Assembly: GCF_046630445.1 (NCBI RefSeq)
Contig: NC_092341.1
Location: 291,876,501 to 291,940,500 of the forward strand
Origin: Rutidosis leptorrhynchoides
Lineage: Eukaryota; Streptophyta; Magnoliopsida; Asterales; Asteraceae
Length of the DNA stretch: 64,000 bases
Direction: 5' to 3'
Part shown: positions 11,993-25,200 of the stretch, one piece after another
How the letters are laid out: each line of letters begins with the position of its first letter
Numbering within the stretch: position 1 is the stretch's first letter
Translations under genes and position numbers: made by a program
The notes under the pieces: generated by a model
Seen by the model: only the letters and a program-made list of their open reading frames with translations
Database searches by the model: none
What the model was told of the DNA's origin: nothing

Positions 11993-12018
11993 CATTATTA
12001 TTATTATTATTATTATTA
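11908..12018. repeat. TTA microsatellite
   Basis: A long run of ATT units with one ATC interruption. Frames through it give leucine-only or asparagine-only peptides, which are not genes. Tracts of different length follow the Pol III-like boxes in the other giant LTR copies (about 20,531-20,612 and 29,083-29,164). Confidence 0.95.
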
Positions 12019-14032
12019 ATTGTTAAATATATTGTTAATGTTATGATTACAAATACAAATTCTAAGTATTAGGTATTAGTTAGAAACGTTGTTAAAATTA
12101 TGAATTAAAGATTGTGAATACAGATGATAAGTAAGATATAATTTAAATGAAGTATTTTTATATCATTTTTATTATCATTATTATTATTACCATTTTTATT
12201 TTTTATTATTATTATCATAAGTATTAACATTACTATTAGTAATAATATCATTCTTATTATGAGTATCATAATTATAATAACTCTTATCATTAAAATTAGT
12301 TGTATTATTATTAAGACTAAAATTAAAATTTGTCAATTTCTATTAAACTTATCTTTTTACTAAAATGAAAAGTATCATTTTTATTATAACCATTATTATT
12401 ATTTTTATACTATAACAAATATATTTTATTACATATACTATAATTATATTAATACTACATTTAATCATATATTAAATATATCTAATTAAGTTATTAATAA
12501 AAACATATGATATAAAATAAGAAATAAAATCACTAATAATATATATATTTGTTCGATTACCATTACATGTATTAATATACATGATTGAATAATAGGTTCG
12601 TGAATCCGAGGTCAACTCTATACTTGTTCAATGTCGTTCTATGTATTTTTACTACAAAATACATTATGGTGAGTTTCATTATTCCCTTTTTATATACATT
12701 TTTGGGCTGAGAATACATGCAAATGCTTTATTAACTGTTTTACAATATTTATATGCGTGAGTTTCATTTGCTCCCTTTTTAAATGCTTTTGCAATATATA
12801 TTTTTGGGCTGAGAATACATGCGCAATTTTTATAAATGTTTTACGAAATAGACACAAGTAATCGAAACTACATTATATGGTTGAATTATCAAAATCGAAT
12901 ATGCCCCTTTTTATTAAGTCTGGTAATCTAAGAATTAGGGAACATACACCCTAATTGACGCGAACTCTAAAGATAGATCTATCGGGCCCAACAAGCCCCA
13001 TCCAAAGTACCGGATGCTTTAGTACTTCGAAATTTATATCATGTCCGAAGGAGGATCCTGGAATGATGGGGATATTCTTATATGTATATTGTGAATGTCG
13101 GTTACCAGGTGTTCAATCCATATGAATGATTTTTGTCTCTATGCATGGGACGTATGTTTATGAGAATTGGAAATATGAAATCTTGTGGTCTATTAAAATT
13201 ATGAAATGATTCTTTATGATAAACTAATGAACTCACCAACCTTCTAGTTGACACTTTAAAGCATGTTTATTCTCAGGTATTAAAGAAATCTTCCGCTGTG
13301 CATTTGCTCATCTTAGAGATATTACTTGGAGTCATTTATGACATATTTCAAAAGACGTTGCATTCGAGTCGTTGCGTTCATCAAGATTATTATTAAGTCA
13401 ATTATAGTTAGATATACTATGAAATAGTATATCTGCCATCAACTTTCGATGTAATGAAAGATTGTCTTTTCAAAAATGAATGCAATGTTTGTAAAATGTA
13501 TCATATAGAGGTCAAGTACCTCGCGATGTAATTAACTGTTGTGAATCGTTATTAATCAATATGGACTTCATCCGGATGGATTAGGACGGGTCTCTACAGT
13601 TGGTATCAGAGCGTTGGTCTTAGCTAACCAGGTCTTACATTAGTGTGCCTAACTGATAAGTCGATAGGATGCATTAGTGAGTCTGGACTTCGACCGTGTC
13701 TGCATGTCAAAAGTTTTGCTTATCATTTTTAGTCGGAAATCATCTGCTTATCATCCTTAAGAAATTATCTGCTTATCATTCCTAGTCTAGACACATCTTA
13801 CTGCAATGATTGCATGAATAGTGTATAGACAAAATTCGTATCTTAGCGTATATGCTAATTCATATCTTAGCATATCCGTTACTGTAGACTTTGCCTGTTA
13901 GCTTCCGTAGATTCCTCCATAACTTATGGGATTTTAGTATTATATATGCATATGTAAATTATGTATTGCAGGGTTCTAATCTACATCCTATAATCTATTT
14001 CTTATCGAAAATCCTTCATCTGATCGTACGAG

Positions 14033-14530
14033 ATGAATCCCTCAACCATTTCGAATTCCTCAGATTTCGACAGCTATTCTGATATGGATTTTCTCCTAAA
14101 CTCTGAAAGCAGCGTCACCAGAATGAATCAACCAATCATCCATCCCCAATTCATCTGATGAGTTCGTAGTCGACTTAATCAATGGAGACGAGAAGAAGAC
14201 GATACTTTCCACCAACCGAATTCACCTCTTGACAATGAACTTGAAGCGTTTACTGGCGAACCTGTTCGAGACACCATTTTCAGTATCATTTCCAGGATAA
14301 CTCGACAAGATTATATTCTATCCACAATTCTGAACCTTATTCATCCGCTCGTTCCGACCGACAATCATCCTGGAGTAATAAGTCAATGAAATTCGCGATC
14401 GAAAAAAAAAAATCAATTTGGAGAATATGGTGCAAAATGTACCAGCTTCAGCAACATCACCGGCACCACCAGTACCATCAACAATCCATGCTTCAATATC
14501 ACTATCTGTACTTCGAGTATGATCTTCGTT
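14033..14530 (+). pseudogene. gag-like structural ORF remnant of the giant-LTR element
   Basis: Three consecutive pieces read in order through frame changes. The first, at 14,033-14,158, starts MNPSTISNSSDFDSYSD. The second, 14,198-14,389, reads DDTFHQPNSPLDNELEAFTG, then EPVRDTIFSIISRITRQDYI, and ends DNHPGVISQ before a stop. The third, from about 14,414, reads NLENMVQNVPASATSPAPPV, rich in Pro/Ala. The acidic, Ser-rich start and Pro-rich tail look like a retroelement structural protein, but I cannot name the family. The second internal copy (22,660-23,165) has the same pieces plus a short duplication in the Pro-rich tail. Confidence 0.5.
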
Positions 14531-15243
14531 CTACGTATCGTTCTACCTCATTTATCTTCGTTTGACATGGCGAATATGTAATCTCTAAAGTTTTAGAGAT
14601 TTTTTATTCTAGTTCCAACCGAAAACTAAATGAGTATAATATCATATTAACTCAATGAATTCATGATTACATCTGAAGAAAATGTATATGTATATATGTT
14701 TTTCATAAAGATTGTAATTAAAAATTCTTTCGTACAAAGTGTTAATTGTGAAAATATTTTAACGGGTAGGTAATACCCGAGGAATATTTAGATTTCGCAT
14801 TAATAAGTTACACTGTACATTCTTCGATTCTGATTCAACAGTCATTCACTATCCTACTTACATCCACCGGTATCCGTATCCGCCTCCGCAGAATAACCAT
14901 TTTCATTCAATTTTAAATTTGAATTGTGACCTATCAAAATCCAACAAGTGGCATAATGAAGAAATAATGGACACAATAAAAAGTGATTAGAAACAGACTA
15001 ATTAACAATATGAAATTTTGTTAAGAAACCACGCTAACAAGATCCTAGCTAACTGTTCCTAGCTAACTGGTTACATTTTATTTATCACAATTTAATTATC
15101 ACAATTTACATTCTCGAAATTTTATTTATCGTCATTTAATTTCTGTTATTTATTTTACGCACTTTATTTATCGTCATTCTGTTATTTACACATTTTAAAT
15201 ATCGGGATACGTATACAATGTTTTGACATATCATATCGACTCA

Positions 15244-15245
<2 letters not shown>

Positions 15246-15338
<93 letters not shown>
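15246..15338. repeat. TA microsatellite
   Basis: Pure TA run. In the second internal copy the same place (about 23,886-23,908) has only a short run, so the tract expanded or shrank after the two copies were formed. Confidence 0.95.
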
Positions 15339-15340
<2 letters not shown>

Positions 15341-16924
15341 TGAGTTGTGATCGAGTCTGAGACGTATACGGGTCACGATACGTATTAATTAATTCGAATA
15401 TTATATATTAAACTATTTATGAATTACTAGACTGTTAATGTGGACTATCAACTGTGGACTACTAACACTGGACAATTAAAATGAATTAAAATATTGATTA
15501 TAACATATGAAACTAAACAATTCTTCAAGTTTGCCACTTGATTTCATTCTAAACCCCATTTGTATCATCACAATTACAATCTGCGTTCAAACCTTTCATG
15601 ATTCTTGAAAACACCTCAATCGATAGGATGAATCAACCGCACTTCATCTACGGGAGAAAAGATTGATGCATTTAGTTATGCATCTGAAAAACTCTCGGAA
15701 ACTGAGTAAACGGTTAACACATAGTTGTGCTAATTCATTTAGTGTTATTATTACCCAAAATAACTTGGTAATTCCTTTCAAAGTAGCAAATTTTGTCACA
15801 GCTTCAGCAAATCAACTTCGATTTTTCGTTCGAAACAACCTTATTATCACCTTGATTTATATGTATGCTCTTTTATTGTTACCAGGGAACCTTTTATATT
15901 CCACCATATTACCGTCATCGTTTAATCATCTAAAAACACAATTCTCTTGAAATCACCTCAGATCGATAACCAATGATTCAGATGTGGTAGCAGTAAATGT
16001 AGAAGAATCGGCAAGCAGAACTTTGAAAACTCACAGCATATCTACATCAACAGTTATATGTATAACATTTATTTCTTAGAATAATGATCTTCCATTCTGA
16101 AATTCTGAAAAGCACCCAGTCTGCGAACCAATACTCTGAATTTTGAAAAGTTGAATGAAGCAATAAAAAAACTGTAAACGACCCTAATCATCAGAAGTTT
16201 GATGATAAAGAATAGAATGTTGGAAAAGCTCAGAAAAGTTGGAACTGGAAAACGGATTGAGCTAACCACGAAGGAGACCAAGGATAAATACAAGGACCAA
16301 ACCCTATATTCAAAGGATCCAGATAATTCTGGATCCGATAAAATCTTTAGAGAATATCCTGCTCCGAGGTCATGTTAAAATCTTGCGAAAAATCTTTCTT
16401 CATCAACCATCGAACCTAGAAATTTCAAAATATCATCATCAATATCTTCGATGTTTCTGAGGATCTTTTCATAAATATTCTCGTCCGAAATTATATATCT
16501 CTTCGTGCTTCCTGTGTATCATTATATCGAAAACATTCAATAGAAAATTTAATACCGAAAAGCAGATTATGCGAAACTATGAAGGAAGCCGTGGATAAAT
16601 AACAAAGAATAAGTTTGACTTCAAAGAATCCAAATGATTCTGTTTCTGATGAAATCTTTAGCGAATACCTTGCTTCCGAATCTAAACCCTTACGGATAAA
16701 TCTTCTTCATCATCCATCGATATTAGAAATTCCAAGATATCATTGTATCTTTCATTATAAATATCCTCCATATTTCGGAAGATATTTTCATAACTATTCT
16801 TATCTGAAATCATTAATCTATTCCTGATATCAGTGTTACATCATATAGAAACTGTTAGTTTCTATTTTCTGTAAACTTCCGAGCTTAAAATATGAATGTT
16901 ATTGAAGTAATGTTGGGAACTGAT

Positions 16925-17036
16925 GCATGAATTAGTATAATATAATGACACTTGATCAACGTGATTATATTACAGTAAGTCATGCTGAGTTTCTAAATAG
17001 AACATGATGATTCACAGATTTTAACGTCATCATGTG
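16925..17036 (+). other. twin hairpin, giant-LTR internal copy 1
   Basis: Hairpin 1 has outer arms GCATGA/TCATGC and inner arms ATAATATAAT/ATTATATTAC, with the loop GACACTTGATCAACGTG. Hairpin 2 has arms ACATGATGA/TCATCATGT at about 17,002-17,036. Compared with the nested gypsy, the innermost C-G pair of hairpin 1 is T-A here, so both partners changed. Confidence 0.7.
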
Positions 17037-17923
17037 CCATGTTACATAACTCTTTCATTCTGCTTAACTTCTTAACATATCAAGAAAATATATTCTTGAT
17101 AGTTCTATTCATAGTGATTCTGGTAATTTGACAAAATCAAATCGTGTTAATACGTTCTTTCCTGTTTAGAACATGTTGTTCATTCAAAAAAATCCATACT
17201 TACGAATTCTGGACCATTATTCGCTTGATTTAAAGTCGGGAAGAGAAAACAAGAGCATGAAGCTCAGATGTATAAGGGAAAATATAAAACCCAACCACAA
17301 CACCGAAATTACAAACTGTGGATATCAGTGCGTATAGCAATATAAAGACACGGGAGGATTATGACCACAATAATCCCTAGAGCATAGTAGAAATAAACAG
17401 ATTCTTCTGGTGGGAGTTGGAAAAGAAGAATGATCATTGCGATAGTCAGAATAAGAACAAGGATTAGAACCGGATTAAGCATTATTATAATCTTTTGGTT
17501 ATATGAACTGAGAAAGAAGGTATAGAAGTGGTGGAAACTAATGGAACGGAAAAGGTAAATTTATAATGGAAATATCAGACAGAGTAATCGAGGCAGATCA
17601 CCGTATTTATTTATAGAGATATTGATTTCTTTATTCGTCGAAGAATCAAATCTTTTAGATTTCGAAGATTTTCTTTATATCCCTTGAATTCCGGAATTCA
17701 ATCAAGACAACGTCAAAAGTTAAAACGAAACTTCATTTATTCATTTCACTCTTTTGTGATAACTTCATTCGTGCTCTTCGAATAATCGAATTATTTTATC
17801 TGTATTATTCAATAATGATAAAACTCTATTTATCAGCTCATATTCGTCAGGAAAACATATTTATTGTTAGCCATGACGACCTCACTCAAATTTCGGGACG
17901 AAATTTCTTTAACGGGTAGGTAC

Positions 17924-18134
17924 TGTGATGACCCGGGAATTTCCGACCAAATTTAAGCTTAATCTTCATATGAATTCGGTAAGATAAGCAAAGTCTGTAA
18001 TATTGAAATCTCAAAAACTTTGAACTGTGTTCATGTATACATTTGAACTTTGACCAGTCTCTACGATTCACGAACAATTAGTTACAAACAAATATATATA
18101 TAGATACATAAATAAGTGTGCTCATATATATAGG

Positions 18135-18212
<78 letters not shown>

Positions 18213-20531
18213 AGTATATATATAATAATTTGAAATAATAAAATACAACTTAATCAATTTAAATTAAAATTGTAAACTAATGAACAGAATAATTAAGTGA
18301 TTATGAATCTATATAAGTGTAGATATAAAAGACTTCTATTAATAGCTATTGTATTGAAATATTTATAAAATACATAAATATTCAATATTCAATAGATGTA
18401 TTCATATAATATATGATATAAATTGTAATATAAATATATTAAATGTAATTACAAGTCTAATTATAATTATTATATGAATATTTTTACATTCATTAATATT
18501 ATTAATATTAATATTAATATCAATATTATTAAGATTCTAATACTGAAATTGTTACATTTGATTTGTTGTTATCATTAATATTATAACTAGTAATAAGGTT
18601 ATAAATTTAGTTATGTGATTAATATTAGTAATATTATTAAATATTATTATTTCCATTTTCATTAAGAATTATTATTATTTATTATTATTATTATTAATGT
18701 AATTAATATATCTACTAGTTGTTAATATTTGTTATATACGATATAAAAATCAAGATAGTACAAGTTTGTTACATGTAACAATCGAAACTGTTTAAACTTT
18801 TGGATTCTGTCTCCAATCAGATTCACATAACAAGGACTGATTCAACAATCAAACAAAATCAGTTTCAAGTCCCTTTCTGCCTTTTTATTTTTCTCCTTGA
18901 TTGAAATCTATCGACCTGTTCTTGCTACAAAATAACTTTCAATAATATATTTAAATTAGTGCATTTGATTGAATGATTGGTCTAGTTATTTTGCTTTCTA
19001 TTTTTAAATCACTTTCACAACTATCTATCTCCTATCTAAAATAATATCCATATACCTTTACATATAGAGATACTGACACGCGTACAAACATCACCCATTA
19101 ACCACAAGACTTGCAATATCATTGCCGCTATACATACTTCTGTCTTTATGTTTAGATGTCGATGAACAACACCACCACAAGTGATGCTGTTATCTTATTT
19201 TGGTTAAGCTTGTTCGAACCTTCACAAACCACAATCACGCATATACAACCGCCACCACCACGACCGGTCACACTACCTTAATCATCTCCGGTAATCATCA
19301 AAACAATTCACCATCTTCTTAAAACCCACATCACCACCTTCAACCCTATCATCCACCTTAAACCACATACCACCGTGATCTCCCACAGCTCCTGCCTCCT
19401 GTTACTGATTTAGGACCATCATTACAGCAGCTTAATACTGTATCTTACGATCACCAACTTCATCAAAGCTCACTTGTATCTTTGTGGTAGACTGCTATTG
19501 CTATCTACTCCTTTATATTTCTGTTTCGGTCCAGAAATATCACACAAGGATCACCACCCCCAACCCGTTATCATATTTTTTTTCTCTTTCTTTTCTCTTT
19601 TCCAGTCACTAAACTAATAACGATGGTGTTTATTTAATGGCAATAATACGGGATAATGATGATGATATGGGATCAAGATGATTTGAATCACTTGGTATAT
19701 TATATTTTGTTGTACCTTTGGCAGACGTTTGCAAACAAGGAATTCCACCCACTTGAGTATTTATTTCATTTGATATATTACTATATTCAACCACTTGTTG
19801 ATTGATTAATCGATGGATTGTGAAGTGGTAGACAATATGATTCGCATTGTTTAAAGTAGAAGAAGATGACAACTAGATAGTTTCCCATCTTTCTTTTTGG
19901 TTCCTTGCTTTTTCCCATCGAACACATGTAAACCAAATTAAAAAGTGTTTTAGACTGATTACATGAGCTTATACCTTCTAGGTTGGACCGAGTTATATAT
20001 GGACCTTTATTATGTAGTTGTTAACGGGTTGCTTTGTTAGGACATGATTTAATTGGGCTGGGATTATAGATAGTATTGATATATGATGAATTGGTAATAA
20101 ACGGGTATGATTATGACGAGTTAAAGAAGTAGCTAGATGATGATGAAATGGGTACACATGTGTGGAACGATGATGCTTAGCTTTTGATTAAATTAAGAAT
20201 GATGATTCACGGTGATGGAAGAAACCGTGGGGTATGGTGTTATGATGATTATGATTCAGTTGTGATAAAGATGAATATTGATTCGAAAAAATGATGATGA
20301 GGGTTTGATACTTGAAGAATGATACAAGATTATGTTGAAGATGATACAAGAAAATGGAAACAGGATTATTCGGATTAAAAAGAGTTAATCCAGGAATAAA
20401 ACTATAAAAACAAGATAGCCTAGTTGGTTTGGGTGCGTGGTGCTTAAGCTAGAGGTCGAGGGTTCGAGTCTTGTATGGGGCATTTCTTTTTAGAAAAAGC
20501 TTGGAGAGGGTATACACTTTTACTTTATTTA

Positions 20532-20613
<82 letters not shown>

Positions 20614-22220
20614 TGTTAAATATATTGTTAATGTTATGATTACAAATACAAATTCTAAGTATTAGGTATTAGTTAGAAACGTTGTTAAAATTATGAATAC
20701 AGATGATAAGTAAGATATAATTTAAATGAAGTATTTTTATATCATTTTTATTATCATTATTATTATTATTATTACTATAATAATATAAATATTATTTTTA
20801 TTATTATTATTACCATTTTTATTTTTTATTATTATTATCATAAGTATTAACATTACTATTAGTAATAATATCATTCTTATTATGAGTATCATAATTATAA
20901 TAACTCTTATCATTAAAATTAGTTGTATTATTATTAAGACTAAAATTAAAATTTGTCAATTTCTATTAAACTTATCTTTTAACTAAAATGAAAAGTATCA
21001 TTTTTATTATAACCATTATTATTATTTTTATACTATAACAAATATATTTTATTACATATACTATAATTATATTAATACTACATTTAATCATATATTAAAT
21101 ATATCTAATTAAGTTATTAATAAAACATATGATATAAAATAAGAAATAAAATCACTAATAATATATATATTTGTTCGATTACCATTACATGTATTAATAT
21201 ACATGATTGAATAATAGGTTCGTGAATCCGAGGTCAACTCTATACTTGTTCAATGTCGTTCTATGTATTTTTACTACAAAATACATTATGGTGAGTTTCA
21301 TTATTCCCTTTTTATATACATTTTTGGGCTGAGAATACATGCAAATGCTTTATTTACTGTTTTACAATATTTATATGTGTGAGTTTCATTTGCTCCCTTT
21401 TTAAATGCTTTTGCAATATATATTTTTGGGCTGAGAATACATGCGCAATTTTTATAAATGTTTTACGAAATAGACACAAGTAATCGAAACTACATTATAT
21501 GGTTGAATTATCGAAATCGAATATGCTCCTTTTTATTAAGTCTGGTAATCTAAGAATTAGGGAACAGACACCCTAATTGACGCGAACTCTAAAGATAGAT
21601 CTATCGGGCCCAACAAGCCCCATCCAAAGTACCGGATGCTTTAGTACTTCGAAATTTATATCATGTCCGAAGGAGGATCCCGGAATGATGGGGATATTCT
21701 TATATGTATATTGTGAATGTCGGTTACCAGGTGTTCAATCCATATGAATGATTTTTGTCTCTATGCATGGGACGTATGTTTATGAGAATTGGAAATATGA
21801 AATCTTGTGGTCTATTAAAATTATGAAATAATTCTTTATGATAAACTAATGAACTCACCAACCTTTTGGTTGACACTTTAAAGCATGTTTATTCTCAGGT
21901 ATTAAAGAAATCTTCCGCTGTGCATTTGCTCATCTTAGAGATATTACTTGGAGTCATTTATGACATATTTCAAAAGACGTTGCATTCGAGTCATTGCGTT
22001 CATCAAGATTATTATTAAGTCAATTATAGTTAGATATATTATGAAATGGTATATCTGCCGTCAACTTTCGATGTAATGAAAGATTGTCTTTTCAAAAATG
22101 AATGCAATGTTTGTAAAATGTATCATATAGAGGTCAAGTACCTCGCGATGTAATCAACTGTTGTGAATCGTTATTAATCAATATGGAGTTCATCCGGATG
22201 GATTAGGACGGGTCTCTACA
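17924..22220 (+). mobile_element. giant LTR, copy 2 (middle)
   Basis: Full copy of 4,297 bp, TGTGATGACCC to TCTCTACA, shared by the two internal regions as 3' LTR of the first and 5' LTR of the second. It contains the Pol III-like boxes at 20,416 and 20,461. The CCAGAAATATCACAC site where the other gypsy inserted in copy 1 is intact near 19,532. No host coding sequence is seen. Confidence 0.92.
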
Positions 22221-25200
22221 GTTGGTATCAGAGCGTTGGTCTTAGCTAACCAGATCTTACATTAGTGTGCCTAACTGATAAGTCGATAGGATACATTAGT
22301 GAGTCTGGACTTCGACCGTGTCTGCATGTCAAAAGTTTTGCTTATCATTTTTAGTCGAAAATCATCTTCTTATCATCCTTAAGAAATTATCTGCTTATCA
22401 TTCCTAGTCTAGACACATCTTACTGCAATGATTGCATGAATAGTGTATAGACAAAATTCGTATCTTAGCGTATATGCTAATTCATATCTTAGCATATCCG
22501 TTACTGTAGACTCTGCCTGTCAGCTTCCGTAGATTCCTCCATAACTTATGGGATTTTAGTATTATATATGCATATGTAAATTATGTATTGCAGGGTTCTA
22601 ATCTACATCCTATAATCTATTTCTTATCGAAAATCCTTCATCTGATCGTACGAGATGAATCCCTCAACCATTTCAAATTCCTCGGATTTCGACAGCTATT
22701 CTGATATGGATTTTCACCTAAACTCCGAAAGCAGCGTCACCAGAATGAATCAACCAATCATCCATCCCCAATTCATCTGATGAGTTCGTAGTCGACTTAA
22801 TCAATGGAGACGAGAAGAAGACGATACTTTCCACCAACCGAATTCACCTCTTGACAATGAACTTGAAGCGTTTACTGGCGAACCTGTTCGAGACACCATT
22901 TTCAGTCTCATTTCCAGGGTAACTCGACAAGATTATATTCTATCCATAATTCTGAACCTTATTCATCCGCTCATTCCGACCGACAATCATCCTGGAGTAA
23001 TAAGTCAATGAAATTCGCGATCGAAAAAAAAATCAATTTGGAGAATATGGTGCAAAATGTACCAGCTTCAGCAACATCACCGGCACCACCAGTACCATCA
23101 GTAATAGCACCAGTACCATCAACAATCCATGCTTCAATATCACTATCTGTACTTCGAGTATGATCTTCGTTCTACGTATCGTTCTACCTCATTTATCTTC
23201 GTTTGACATGGCGAATATGTAATCTCTAAAGTTTTAGAGATTTTTTATTCTAGTTCCAACCGAAAACTAAATGAGTATAATATCATATTAACTCAATGAA
23301 TCCATGATTACATCTGAAGAAAATGTATATGTATATATGTTTTTCATAAAGATTGTAATTAAAAATTCTTTCGTACAAAGTGTTAATTGTGAAAATATTT
23401 TAACGGGTAGGTAATACCCGAGGAATATTTAGATTTTGCATTAATAAGTTACACTGTACATTCTTCGAATCTGATTCAACAGTCATTCACTATCCTACTT
23501 ACATCCACCGGTATCCGTATCCGTCTCCGCAGAATAACCATTTTCATTCAATTTTAAATTTGAATTGTGACCTATCAAAATCCAACAAGTGGCATAATGA
23601 AGAAATAATGGACACAATAAAAAGTGATTAGAAACAGACTAATTAACAATATGAAATTTTGTTAAGAAACCACGCTAACAAGATCCTAGCTAACTGTTCC
23701 TAGCTAACTGGTTACATTTTATTTATCACAATTTAATTATCGCAATTTACATTCTCGCAATTTTATTTATCGTCATTTAATTTCTGTTATTTATTTTACG
23801 CACTTTATTTATCGTCATTCTGTTATTTACGCATTTTAAATATCGGGATACGTATACAATGTTTTGACATATCATATCGACTCATCTATATATATATATA
23901 TATATATAGTTTGAGTTGTGATCGAGTCTGAGACGTATACGGGTCACGATACGTATTAATTAATTCGAATATTATATATTAAACTATTTATGAATTACTG
24001 GACTGTTAATGTGGACTATCAACTGTGGACTACCAACACTGGACAATTAAAATGAATTAAAATATTGATTATAACATATGAAACTAAACAATTCTTCAAG
24101 TTTGCCACTTGATTTCATTCTAAACCCCATTCGTATCATCACAATTACAATCTGCGTTCAAACCTTTCATGATTCTTGAAAACACCTCAATCGATAGGAT
24201 GAATCAACCGCACTTCATCTACGGGAGAAAAGATTGATGCATTTAGTTATGCATCTGAAAAACTCTCGGAAACTGAGTAAACGTTTAACACATAGTTGTG
24301 CTAATTCATTTAGTGTTATTATTACCCAAAATAACTGGGTAATTCCTTTCAAAGTAGCAAATTTTGTCACAGCTCCAGCAAATCAACTTCGATTTTTCGT
24401 TCGAAACAACCTTATTATCACCTTGATTTATATGTATGCTCTTTTATTGTTACCAGGGAACCTTTTATATTCCACCATATTATCGTCATCGTTTAATCAT
24501 CTAAAAACACAATTCTCTTGAAATCACCTCAGATCGATAACCAATGATTCAGATGTGGTAGCAGTAAATGTAGAAGAATCGGCAAGCAGAACTTTGAAAA
24601 CTCACAGCATATCTACATCAACAGTTATATGTATAACATTTATTTCTTAGAATAATGATCTTCCATTCTGAAATTCTGAAAAGCACCCAGTCTGCGAACC
24701 AATACTCTGAATTTTGAAAAGTTGAATGAAGCAACAAAAAAACTGTAAACGACCCTAATCATCAGAAGTTTGATGATAAAGAATAGAATGTTGGAAAAGC
24801 TCAGAAACGTTGGAACTGGAAAACGGATTGAGCTAACCACGAAGGAGACCAAGGACAAATACAAGGACCAAACCCTATATTCAAAGGATCCAGATAATTC
24901 TGGATCCGATGAAATCTTTAGAGAATATCCTGCTCCGAGGTCATGTTAAAATCTTGCGAAAAATCTTTCTTCATCAACCATCGAACCTAGAAATTTCAAA
25001 ATATCATCATCAATATCTTCGATGTTTCTGAGGATCTTTTCATAAATATTCTCGTCCGAAATTATATATCTCTTCGTGCTTCCTGTGTATCATTATATCG
25101 AAAACATTCAATAGAAAATTTAATACCGAAAAGCGGATTATGCGAAACTATGAAGGAAGCCGTGGATAAATAACAAAGAATAAGTTTGACTTCAAAGAAT

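Larger units (their letters stand above)
2056..13598 (+). mobile_element. giant LTR, copy 1, interrupted by another retroelement
   Basis: LTR sequence runs 2,056-3,698 and continues at 10,914-13,598, with the inserted element and its AGAAA duplication between. Without the insertion it is about 4.3 kb, like copies 2 and 3. It has a long TA tract near 2,220-2,340 and TTA-rich sequence at 2,640-2,880. It differs from copies 2 and 3 at shared positions (for example CAGTCTCGACG instead of CAGTCTCTACG), so copies 2 and 3 look closer to each other. Confidence 0.9.
13599..17923 (+). mobile_element. giant-LTR element internal region, copy 1
   Basis: Starts GTTGGTATCAGAGCG (primer site at 13,601) with a leader like that of the nested gypsy. 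It holds gag-like remnants near 14,033-14,530, a TA microsatellite near 15,246-15,338, the twin hairpin at 16,925-17,036 and the purine tract at about 17,890-17,923. No RT or integrase motif was found in any frame. It is colinear with 22,221-26,495 apart from small indels and the TA tract length. Confidence 0.85.

Noticed and set aside
11851-12072. Leucine-run frame, and similar frames at 20,471 and 56,204
   Set aside because: Produced by TTA/TAA microsatellites.
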